The position numbers and the translations under genes are program-made. A stretch of 64,000 nt of DNA from Rotaria sp. Silwood1. Lineage: Eukaryota > Rotifera > Eurotatoria > Philodinida > Philodinidae. The first letter of the stretch is position 1. Every line of letters starts with the position of its first letter. The DNA lies in NCBI GenBank assembly GCA_905250075.1, contig CAJNOP010000098.1:190618-254617 (forward strand). Reading direction: 5' to 3'. Of the stretch, positions 12,936 to 23,089 are shown piece by piece. The notes beneath the pieces are model-generated. The model was given only the letters and a program-made list of their open reading frames with translations. It did no database searches and was not told where the DNA came from.

Positions 12936-13639
12936 TTGTTTCTTTCAGGAGTATGTCAACTTACAATCGAATATTAAGTTTGCTTCTCTAATATAAGCTT
13001 CCATTGTCTCTCTTTTTTGAGTTATTGTGAGATGACATAGTAAACATATTCTAGACAAAAGACCGGCTCATTCTTTTGCTCGACTGAAGACGTATTTGGA
13101 TGACCGCAATCATAAACAAGCCCGTAGTGATAGGTTGCGAGTTTCTATCGTGTTCATTCTTGCTTAGTAAAGTTCAATTACGTGATTTCATTGAGTAAAA
13201 GCCCTCTAGAAAAGTTTTGATCTTACCAAAAGGACTCAACGCTTTATGTTTAATGGGTTGTACTTTTGTATTAGTAGAATCATTCTTAAATATAGAAGAA
13301 AAATGTTCGAGACAAACTAGATTACGCTGAAATCCTAAAAAGTGCAGAATAACACCGTTTTCAGGGCAGTAGACCCTTGTAGTACGTGGTAGCAATTTTA
13401 TAGAAACTGAACTATTTTATAACTGATTTTTATCAATGACTTTGTGATTCATTTGCACGAATCCGTAAAAAATTGAATATCTAGAATGCATAACAAATAA
13501 AAAGTTACATCAATTAGATTTTATTTCAAAGACACTTAACATCAGAAAATGAAACAACACGAATAAAGTATGATAATAAAAATTAGATTAGTATTAAATT
13601 AATGTTAATTCTATTTTGTATTGTTTGATCAAAGTATAT

Positions 13640-13645
13640 TTTATT
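13640..13645 (-). terminator. Candidate polyadenylation signal for the SK channel gene
   Basis: AATAAA on the minus strand about 30 bases past the TGA of the channel gene. This would give a very short 3' UTR. Confidence 0.45.
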
Positions 13646-13674
13646 TTGTAACTGTATCGTCGTAAACATAGAGT

Positions 13675-14671
13675 TCATAAAGAGAAATAAAAGTCATTTT
13701 GTGAACCATTTAATGCATAGGTCACATTGGCAAGATGCTTTTCAATTTTGTTCATTTTTGATTCCAATTTTTTTATTTTTTGTATTGTTTCATCTGTATT
13801 AACATTTGTACTCTGTTCTGTAGTCATTATTTCAGGTAGACCCATCAGATTGCACGTTAAATGTTGTTGCCGATTTCTAATGTTCTGAATAATCCGTATC
13901 GCTCCAAATAATTTTCTCTTAGTTTGAAAATTTCGCATAGCTGATAATGGTGTATGTTTTTTTTTCCCAAGCCATATTTTAAATGCAAATTTAATAACAT
14001 TTGCTGCTTGATGTCTATGTTCTTTAACTAATTCAGTATTTAAAACAAAAGTATGTAAATAGTTTTCCCAACGACTTAGCGCTAATTCTTGTGTAACTAC
14101 ACCAAGAAAAAGTGCTGCTGTGAGAAGACCACATAAGTTCGCTAAAGCACAAATAGCTAAAAATAACAACAAAGTTTAATTATTTCTTCTATCATTTTTG
14201 TAGAGATGACATCACTTACTTCTTCCGCAATGAGTTAATGGTGCCACAGTATTATATCCGATAGTAGTGAATACTGTAGCGGCTAACCACAAGCCCTCGG
14301 TGAATGGGGTATGCTCATGATTCGGTTGATACTCACAAGCACGTAAAGCCCAACTTGCACTTAAATACACAATGGTAGCCCATATCAATAAGCAACGTAT
14401 TGGCCATTGTTTAAGATAAGCTCTAATAACGAAAAGAAAATTAATTGATACTGTGTTAAGATAACCTATTGATCCAGATCCTGCGTCATGAACCAAACGA
14501 GAATGATATAGAAGAGGACGACATATTAAATAAAGACGAGCAAACACTAGATTTAGAATTAATTTTAATTTTTCAGTACAAAAAAAGATTTTATGCTTAC
14601 TTGGCAAACCAAGTCCAACGTCAATATCTATATGAGCATCAAGATAAGGAACTATTTCAGTTGAAGTTGAA
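13675..14671 (-). CDS. Small-conductance Ca2+-activated K+ channel (SK/KCNN family), 3' part
   Basis: Three exons read on the minus strand: from the gap edge 14671 to 14601, 14546-14220, and 14156-13675 (TGA). The introns are 54 and 63 bp, both GTAAG...AG. The spliced protein gives, in order, an acidic S2-S3 linker and the GLPM/FARLYLICRPLL S3-S4 region, HSRLVHDAGSGSIGYLN, S5 with SASWALRACE, the pore loop, HCGRTICALANLCG (S6), GVVTQELALSRWENYLHTF, a calmodulin-binding region (about AANVIKFAFKIW to RKLFGAIRIIQNIR), then a C-terminal coiled coil (KIKKLESKMNKIEKHL). This order and spacing is diagnostic for KCNN channels, in which constitutively bound calmodulin gates a voltage-independent plasma-membrane K+ pore. 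Splicing of the first intron creates the ATG Met of the conserved P-M-F stretch, which supports the junction. Oddities: the filter reads TTIGYNTVAP where the family has SIGYGDMVP, and the C-terminus after the coiled coil is short. N-terminus, S1 and S2 are missing, either in the 14672-14771 gap or further upstream. Confidence 0.93.
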
Positions 14672-14771
14672 NNNNNNNNNNNNNNNNNNNNNNNNNNNNN
14701 NNNNNNNNNNNNNNNNNNNNNNNNNNNNNNNNNNNNNNNNNNNNNNNNNNNNNNNNNNNNNNNNNNNNNNN
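14672..14771. other. Assembly gap (100 N)
   Basis: Exactly 100 N, probably a gap of unknown size. It truncates the 5' end of the SK channel exon; sequence beyond it does not resemble S1-S2. Confidence 0.95.
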
Positions 14772-14861
14772 AACCATAAGGTTTACTAGGAAACTATAAA
14801 GGTTTCGTATTTTTGTTATGAAACCTTTTTTCGCTGTACAGAACTTTAAAATGTTTCGTAG

Positions 14862-15379
14862 TAGACTTCTGCGTGACCACGTTTTTTCAGTCACGTCACG
14901 TCACGGTCACGAGCTGCCTGGTCACGGTCACGTTCATAGTCACGGAGTTTTTTTGAAACTAGTCACGATCACGTCACGGTCACGAGCTGCCTGGTCACGA
15001 TCACGGTCATAGTCACGGAAATTTTTCGAAACTAGTCACGGTCACGTCACGGTCACGGAAATTTTGAATTACTAGCTGGATTTTTGTGCTACAAAATCAA
15101 GATTTATATTGATTTCACATATTTTCTCTGTAAAAAAACGCAGAAAACACGTAAATCAATTAAAATCTTGATTTTTTTTCACAAAAATTAGATTTCTAAT
15201 CTCAAAATTTTTCACCATTAAGTCACGATCACGAGCTATTTGGTCACGATCATGAGCTATTTGGTCACGGTCACGAGCTATTTGGTCACGGTCACGATCC
15301 CAGTCACGACAATTTTTCGAAAACTAGTCACGAGAGTCCGTGACCGTGACCGTGACCGTGACCATTTTGCAGAAGTCTA
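14862..15379. mobile_element. hAT-like MITE with GTCACG repeats and perfect 8-bp TSD
   Basis: Terminal inverted repeats TAGACTTCTGC (14862) and GCAGAAGTCTA (ending 15379) are flanked on both sides by the identical octamer TTTCGTAG (14854-14861 and 15380-15387). An 8-bp duplication is the hallmark of hAT-superfamily insertion. Inside, GTCACG/GGTCACGGTCACG units and an AGCTATTTGGTCACG unit repeat many times, then switch to CGTGAC near 15333, so the ends can fold on each other. No transposase is present. Confidence 0.85.
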
Positions 15380-15587
15380 TTTCGTAGGAGATGGTTCGGA
15401 GGGTGTACCCGTGCTCAGATCCTTTTAAGGTTTCGTACATTTTAACAACCATTTTTTTAAGCCTTTGGATGTATTTGGAAGCTTTTAGACACCTACGAAA
15501 CTTTTTTGGAGGGTTCAGTAAAGTACCTTTTTTTTACAGTGCACTAATAAGAGCTGATTACATCGAAACCCTGCAGGCATATATCAA

Positions 15588-15755
15588 GCGAACTCTACAT
15601 CTTCCTAAACTAGAATATAGAAATTACATAGAAAACAGTAGCGAACTCTACATCTTCCTAAATTTATAGATAGAAATTGTATTGAAAGCACTAGCGAGCT
15701 CTATATCTTCCCAAAAAAGTATAGAAATTACATAGAAAACAAGACCGAACTCTAC
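15588..15755. repeat. Tandem repeat, ~52-bp unit, about 3 copies
   Basis: Units begin GCGAACTCTACATCTTCC (15588), again at 15641, GCGAGCTCTATATCTTCC at 15693 and a partial CCGAACTCTAC at 15745, each followed by ATAGAAATTACATAGAAAAC or a close variant. Non-coding. Confidence 0.75.
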
Positions 15756-15759
15756 AAAT

Positions 15760-16985
15760 TTCAATTCTTCAAACAAAATGGCTGTGAAAATTCGTTTCCG
15801 TAAAAAATATTAAATAATAAAAGCAACGATTTTAATTTTCGGAGTTTTTTTTCGAAGAAATGAGTTGTAACGAATTAAAAATCGAAAATTTGACACTTTC
15901 AATCGCTTTTAATGTGAAAAATTCAAATTAATTGAAAAATGAAATATAATTTAATTTAATAAACTTTGAACTTTCGACTGTATGTTCGCAAATGAGAGGA
16001 TACCGTCGATTGACCAGAATCCTGTTATCAAGTCAGCAGCTATCACTAGTGAAGGCCAAATATTTTGTCTGTTCTGTGTGACTATTGTAAAAAAACTAAT
16101 TAATCCGTGATATAGCGCACATATTCCTGTGCATTGGATTGACTAGGTATTGTCATCAGTTGTGTTACTCAAACAACGTGCAACAGAACAAGCAAAATCA
16201 CAATACTTTGTTTATGAAGCGAACGAAGTATCTCATTGATATGTTTTGCCTATTTATTGTGTTTACATTCATGAATGTGAAAAATGCAAAGTTTATTTTG
16301 CCACGTATGTATAGATAAAATAAGGCTTGTATTTTATTGCTCAGTATTTTATATACTGAATACTTAGTATCTTTTTTATTATACGCTCAGTAGTTTTTGC
16401 TCAGTAAAAAATTAGTTTTAGTATAGTAAATAATTTGATAATTTCAATGATCAATTTTATAAGGCTCGCCATTTAATATGTTTTTGCTCAGTTTTTTATG
16501 TATCTATACCACGAAAAACGGTACAATTCGACATGATTCGAATCGGGCACAACCATTAATTTTTTTTTAACGTGATGCATCGTAGTGCTTGGTTCTCAAA
16601 CAACAGAATATTTTTGAAGGCTGTTGAAACTCACAGAATTACATCATTTTCATCACAACATTGTCATGTTGATACATGTGAGACGTGTTTACCAATCAGA
16701 GAGCCCAAAATCGGTCATAATTTCGAGACGGATAAATTTTATATTATAGTTGACCGTGTATAAAAACTTTTATAAAGAAAAAATAATGAAACTGTTCCTT
16801 TTGGCTAAATTGAAAATTTTTTCTAAGAATAAATTGAAATTCGGGTAGAAAATGCTCCTGCAGTCCTTTATAATTGGAACCGGAAGATGTGAGGGCTACC
16901 TTCGGTTCCTTTGAGTTCTGCAATAGACTTGCAGCACTACTATGAACCAACGTAAGACATGAGATTTTAATCAACAAAGCTTTAT
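15760..16985. other. Intergenic DNA, no supported gene
   Basis: AT-rich. The words GCTCAGTA/TACTGA recur several times at about 16340-16495, suggesting a decayed short repeat. No exon is supported. Confidence 0.4.
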
Positions 16986-17175
16986 TGCATTAGCGATGCT
17001 TTTGTAGATATTGGTGGTATACCACGACGTCTTTTCTCACCAACTTTAACCATGTTAGCAGAGAGTAGTGGTTAGCAGTAGTCTAATATAATTATTGTAC
17101 TGATGATATGTTTACATAAAAATCTTTTATAAAACGCTGGATGATTGCACATAACATGTCACCATTTTACTTTAT

Positions 17176-17424
17176 CTATTGGTGGTCTATCACACCAAAC
17201 ATCGAGTTTTTTTTACATTGATCGAAATTATACCAATAATTTTCTTTAGTAACTGCGTCTTCAGTCATTTCAGCATTGCTAAACACCATTCCTTTCAACC
17301 AATGTCGCTGTCTATTTTTTACTCTGTTCTTGTTTTCATTATAAACAGTTTCATTATTATTTATTTCTTTTTCAGGAACTGAATCTGATACTTCAATGGT
17401 TTCCATCGTTGTTATCATTTCCAA
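17176..17424 (-). CDS. Candidate first exon of a hypothetical hydrophilic protein
   Basis: The minus-strand frame starts with ATG at 17422-17424 and reads a strongly hydrophilic peptide: METIEVSDSVPEKEINNNET, then a basic KNRVKNRQRHWLKGMVF, then EMTEDAVTKENYWYNFDQ. The low-complexity acidic start followed by an ordered aromatic/basic segment looks coding. The in-frame TAG at 17176 may be real, or the exon may end at a GTAAAA donor after the FDQ codons (about 17219). A second minus-strand patch near 16990-17063 (VKVGEKRRRGIPPISTKASL, then MQ and TAA) has a compatible basic composition and could be the last exon, but the junction is not resolved. I do not recognise the family; no signal or membrane segment is visible. 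Confidence 0.4.
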   Translation of the reverse strand: MEMITTMETIEVSDSVPEKEINNNETVYNENKNRVKNRQRHWLKGMVFSNAEMTEDAVTKENYWYNFDQCKKNSMFGVIDHQ

Positions 17425-17704
17425 ACCTAATTACGGATAATATTGTGCACGGATAATCGATCTAACCTGTCGATACTAATAGATGTCTTTTATTTTCTAA
17501 ACGACAGTTATATATATTCTTAACGGACTAGGAAAAACCAATGAGTCTTGGAGAAAAACCTAACGAGAGGAAATATAACTGCACTATATCAAGAGAAAAG
17601 AGCGCTAGGAAAATATCTTAGAGCAAAGGAAAGGAAATAAAAGCAGAAAATATATCTATGTATATTTTATTTTACGTGATAGGTAGAATACATGAAATTC
17701 ACAA

Positions 17705-19160
17705 AGGCTTCATAGTCTATCCTATGAGATAGCCCATCAGCCTCTTGAAGGCAGCTTTCTGCCTGTGATGGTACAATGCGTTGTCTATAATCATTAGATT
17801 CTTCAATGCGAAAGTGTCGTTCTTTTTCAAATCAATAGAACTTTTTGTGGGCTACACATTGATGCTAAAATGTGTATGAAAATATGATGTGCTGTAAGTT
17901 TTTCCAAGACTTTACTGGTAAAATCAGATGGAAATGGCATAGGATTAATACTGCTGTAATGGACTCGGATGTTTACTATTGAATCAACGAATGCACCGAT
18001 CGCGATGCTGTCCAGATCGCTTGAGTTCAACCCCATCAATGTACTATATAATGTCGTAATTTGTTTTACAACTAAAAACTTTCGGTACCTTATGTGCACT
18101 AATGAAATTAGTCTTCAAACAGCGACGAACTTAGGTCCTCTGATCTGTGCAGGTGGCTTAGAAGCTTTTACATTAATACATCATGACACAACATTTTACG
18201 AGAAAACTGCAATCTGCCATCAATATGGCGCACGTTATAGAGACTAGTATACGATGGCCTACTGATGTCTCTCATCTGATTTGAATCGCATCGATTCTAG
18301 GCATTTCAGACAGCTTTTACAACTTGTTTCTTTTTTAAATGTAGCAGAACCATCCGTTTTCTCAGCTATAAACGGCATGAAAGTAGAACAGCTCCACAAC
18401 AATTCGTGACGAACACTGCATATATTAACTATGCAAAAGGTATTTCTGAGTGCAAACCTTTCTTCGTCATTAGAAACATCAATATTTTTGCATCTTAACT
18501 CTATGCAAGCGTGTATATATTCCGCTGACTTTTCTCTTGAAAGATAAACTCATTAAATATTACTTCGCTCTGTTCACAAACGCAGATAGTATATTCTTGA
18601 GCTCCGCGATCTCATAGAATAGACTCTAATCCTGAGGAAGCGCAATACACCCCATTCTAAACTTCTTCAACACATCATCTATGCGTTTTCTGAACTCACA
18701 TAGGCAACCGTCATGGTGACAAAAGCCAGTTGTATATTATAAACCACGAAGACAATCGGTTATACTCTTGACCCGCATTGACGAACTGCTTTAAAAGAAA
18801 TACACTGTCACAAACATTATGATATGATTTTGTAGCCCTCAAAAAGCGTTACATGTCCTCAAACAATAGCTTCAGTACTATAATTTATAGTGGAGATCGT
18901 ATGGACACAGCTATCAAATCTAATGCCTTTTGTGTCGGGTTATATCAGGATGCACGTTGGAAAATATTGAGGATAGCATATTTTCATACATATTTAGCAT
19001 CCATTTGTAGCTCACAAAAAGTTTTGTTTGTTTTATAAAGAACGGCTCTTTCGCATTGAAGAATCCGGTGATTATAGACAGCGCATCATGTCATCACAGA
19101 GAAAAACCTGCTCTCGATAGACTGATGGGATATCTCATAGAATAGACTATGAAGTCTTTA
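17705..19160. mobile_element. Foldback element, ~190-bp inverted arms
   Basis: The left arm (TTCATAGTCTATCCTATGAG, then the word GCCCATCAG, TCTTCAATGCGAAAG, and TTTGTGGGCTACA) recurs inverted on the right (about 18965-19160: TGTAGCTCACAAA, CTTTCGCATTGAAGA, CTGATGGG, CTCATAGAATAGACTATGAA). Arms are about 75-80% alike by eye. The interior has no transposase; an extra copy of the terminal word CTCATAGAATAGACT lies at about 18611, hinting at nested insertions. Target duplications were not identified. Confidence 0.6.
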
Positions 19161-20798
19161 GGCAAACTCTATATCTCTTGTAATGGCTATACTACGTAGA
19201 TTCTTCTGAATGTTGTGAATGACCTATAAAAAAGTCAGAAGTTCGCTCTAGTTAGGCATATCGGATTGAAATTTGTATCACAAGCGTTTCTCAGTGAGAT
19301 CATGAATTTCTGAAAACTTCAGCCGAAATGCATCATTTTAAGTGGCTAATATATTCTGTGGCGATCTTAAGTGAATATTTGACAAAGGATGCGCTTCTGA
19401 CAATAACTTTAAAGTATTTAACGCGAGCATCGCAATATCTTGTTTTCGTTATGTTTTTTGATGCCGTGATCGCTCCTGAAAGTTATTCGAGTATCTGAGT
19501 ACAAAACGTTGACTTGGCACCTTCGAATGTGCAAGTATCCCAGCAATAGTTATTGTCTCAGAATAGTCTGTTTTATTTCAGGTGAACATCAACAGCCCTG
19601 AGCAACAAGCATATTTTTTTGGTGTCTGTGAACGACATTGTTGACGTGGTTGAGAATTATTGGAGAAGGTACGCCGCGATACGGCTATGTCAGTCTTCAA
19701 GTAATGGAAGGGCACCAAAATGCCACCAGATTTTGGGTTTGCCCACCGGTGCTTGTCGTCACAGCGAATAGATGCCAACAATCTGCATTTGAATTTTTGT
19801 ATTATTAAAGGACGTTGCCAACCAGTTATCGACTCTTACCGATATGTGTGCGAAAAAAACAAAAGCTGCTCGATCTCAGCAAAGACAATATCATCAAGAA
19901 AGTCGTAATATTAGAATTTCACGTAAGTTCTCTGTGTCAGCCCGAAATTAGATACATCTAGCAATTTCATTTTTGTATAATTCGGCAATACTGTGATTAT
20001 GATCAGAAAGCATTTTATAACCTAACCGAGAATATTTTCACGCTGTTAATTCTTGAAAAACTGTATTGGTTCGCATTTCAAGTCCCACCGAAATCTGGAA
20101 TAACGGAGCTATTTTGCAATTATCTTTTTCAAAATACAACGATGTAGGAAAAAACCATAAAAGTCTGTTCAGAAAACGCAATTTCCCTAAAACAGTTAAA
20201 TCGCTAAGATTTTCCTTCAAACCTTCCGTCTCGGTTAACCATCATAAGTACAAAATGTTCGAAGTATCCTATGATAACATAGCGGACTCATAGCACCGCT
20301 ACGGTTCACTATGGGTGTGTAAAAAAATGTCGATTTGTATGTAAGTGTTACTACGACTTCAGAGAAAATTCTACCACAAACTTACAAGAAATTTCACTCT
20401 GAACTCACACGCCATACGGGGTGTTTCATAAGTCTAGAGGCTTGAGACTAATTAGTCCTTATGCAAAGAAAAAAATAATCTCAAAACAAATGTTTTTGTA
20501 TAAGATTTGAGTAGTTCTATTGATCTTTTAAGTGGCGTATTATTGGATGACATATTCTCCTGTAATAATAAAAACATAAACATGAGAATGTGATGATAAA
20601 GTTCACTAAATCGATCAACATCATTTTTTATAATTTAAAAATTAAATATGGAACATATTTTGCATAAAAAAGGCGTACCAAGAAACAATAACTTGTAATT
20701 GTTACCGTTTATTCAATGTTCATCATGAGTCGGTGATCAGATGTTCAGTCAAATTCTACGCTCCGTAATTGGATTGAAACCGATAGAAAATATGAACA
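19161..20798. other. Intergenic DNA, no supported gene
   Basis: Short overlapping frames in both strands but none with motif or splice support. At 20415 a TA followed by CGGGGTGTTTCATAAGTC resembles a mariner-type terminus, without a partner. Confidence 0.4.
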
Positions 20799-22026
20799 CT
20801 AGCGAGAATCCGTGCATACTGCACGGCTGTTTTCTCCTTTAACGCATGACCTCAGACATTTAACTTTTCATCCGATAAAATACATACAGACACTCGATAT
20901 TATGTATATAGATAGATAGCCCTACGGCCTCATACTCTCATATCGCACTATATTTTTATAGTCCCTGTGGCCTTCGGCCTTATAGCCTTATATTCCTTGT
21001 AGTCTTATCTCATTATTGCCTTCCTTCCTTCAGGGCCTATGGGTATTACCAAAATAAGAGCCCTTGAAGGCCTATGAGTACCCCGCTAGGATAGCCCTCC
21101 AGGACCTATGGATACCCCGATAGGATAGCCCTTGAAGACCCATGGATACTCCCATATAATAGGCCTTGGGGACCTATGGGTACCCCCATAGGATAGCCCT
21201 TGGAGACCTATGGATACCTCCATATAATAGGCCTTGGGGACCTATGGGTACCCCATAGGATAGCCCTTGAGGACCTTATGGGTACTTCCACACAATATCC
21301 CTTGGGGGCCCATGGGTACCCCCATAGGATAGCCCTTCGGGACGTATGGGTACCCCCATAGGATAGCCCTTTGGGACCTATGGGTACCTCCATATAATAG
21401 GCCTTCGGGACCTATGGATACCCCGATAGGATAGTCCTTGGGGACCCATGAGTACCCCCACAGAACAGCTCTTGGAGACCTATGGGTACCCCAGATAGCA
21501 TAGCCCTTGGGGACCCATAGGTCCCCCATAGGATAGTCCTTGGGAACCTATGGGAACCACCATAGGATAGCCCTTGGGGACCCATGGGTACCCCCATAGG
21601 ATAGCCCTTGGAGACCCATGGGTACCCCCATATAATAGCCCTTGGGGACGTATGGGTACTCATGGGTACCCCCATAGGATAGCCATTTGGGACCTATGGG
21701 TACCTCCATATAATAGGCCTTCGGGACCTATGGGTACCCCCATAGGATAGCCCTTGGGGACCTATGGGTGCCCCCATAGGATAGCCCTTGGGGATCCATG
21801 GGCTCCCCATAGGATAGCCCTCAGGGACATATGGGCACTCCCACATAATAGCTCTTGGGGACTCATGGATACCCCATAGGATAGTCCTTGAGGACCTATG
21901 GGTACCCCCCATATAATAGCCCCTGGAGATCTTCCCCTTATAGTCTTATGTGACCTTTAACCTTTGACCCTTGACCCTCACAGAGAAACCAACAGACCGA
22001 CAGACACTGAACATTATATATATAGA
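20799..22026 (-). mobile_element. Non-autonomous Helitron, copy 1 (1228 bp)
   Basis: Read on the minus strand, the element starts TCTATATATATAATGTTCAG at 22026 and ends in CTAG at 20799. Eleven bases before the end is a hairpin, CCGTGC-AGTAT-GCACGG. It sits between a host A (22027) and T (20798). TC start, CTRR end, subterminal hairpin and insertion between A and T without duplication are the defining marks of Helitrons. There is no Rep/helicase frame, so it must be mobilised in trans. The body is mainly a 34-bp minisatellite. Confidence 0.92.
21016..21935. repeat. 34-bp near-palindromic minisatellite inside Helitron 1
   Basis: About 27 tandem units. Each holds a near-perfect palindrome CCTATGGGTACCCCCATAGG (with a central KpnI-type GGTACC) followed by ATAGCCCTTGGGGA. 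Because 34 is not a multiple of 3, every frame stays open over several units and yields spurious WGYP/PKGYPMG peptides on the minus strand; these are not genes. Confidence 0.92.
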
Positions 22027-23085
22027 TAACACATGTGTAATGAAAAACACCATGCTGTGTACGGAACGGAAAATCTTGTTTTCATCATGCCTGCTTATTT
22101 TTGTTTACATTTAAAACGTTTATTAAGTGCATTCTCTGATGGATCTTTTACCAGTATTTTCCAATAAAGCACAATGAAATCGCCAAAATATAAGTGTCAA
22201 GTTCTATTATTCTTTTATTTTTGCTTTTTTTCAATTCATTTTGATCAGGTTGCTTTTTTTCTACTTGATATTTTTTTCGATATTTTCCATATATTTCGAT
22301 ATCATGTATCATAAACCAGCTCGTTCACAAGACGAAGAATTGATCGGACTATTCGATTATTATTAAATGTCAAAATTTCAGCTGAACTCTACCTGATATT
22401 GTCGATTTCCTGCAACAATCAAACAATCAGCCCAATATAAACCGATACTCTTTAGTGGAAAACTTCATTATTTATTAGCAACAGGATCAATCCATGATAA
22501 AAAAGATCTGTTAGTTTTCGAAACTAACACAACTGTCCCTTACAGAGTGTTCAAAAAATTAAAAACAAAACAAAGTCAGTTCTGTGAAGGTTTGAACAAA
22601 ACTGAAAAGTAGTTTGTAAAACATAACCATTTTCAATTTATAGAGTTGCAAAATTAGCCGATTCAAACCATTTAACCAAAGAAGAATATAAAACAGACAT
22701 TTGATAGCAAAATACAGTGTGTTATATGTCCTAAAAAAATTAAGACGAACTGTTGGCATGGCAAGAAGATCAAAGAGCCGAATATGATATGAAATTATCA
22801 ACACAGATTTCTCTGTAAAGCTCACCTTAGTATTCTATTCAAACAGATACAACAACCGTATTTGAATTATAAAAGTCCATAAATTACCATTAGCATCTGA
22901 TTATCGATTTAAAAAAAAGCTTGCAAACGGTGTTATATTTCAGCTTGTCATTTCATACCTCTGTTGATTTCCAAAGAAGTACATTTGATGCCGCATTATG
23001 ATTACAAAAGCAAGCTAAACATGAACAAAACAGAGAAAACTATACGAAAGTTTCATTATATGCTCAATTTATTGTGAAAGATGCC
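22027..23085. other. Intergenic DNA, no supported gene
   Basis: An 88-codon minus frame at 22559-22825 is rich in Leu/Phe with no motif. Nothing else stands out. Confidence 0.4.
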
Positions 23086-23089
23086 TATC

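Noticed and set aside
20415-20450. Mariner-type terminus after TA (CGGGGTGTTTCATAAGTC)
   Set aside because: No inverted partner found before the Helitron at 20799; kept only as a remark.
21208-21912. Minus-strand frames with WGYP/PKGYPMG peptide repeats
   Set aside because: Produced in every frame by the 34-bp minisatellite inside a Helitron; no independent start, splice or codon signal.
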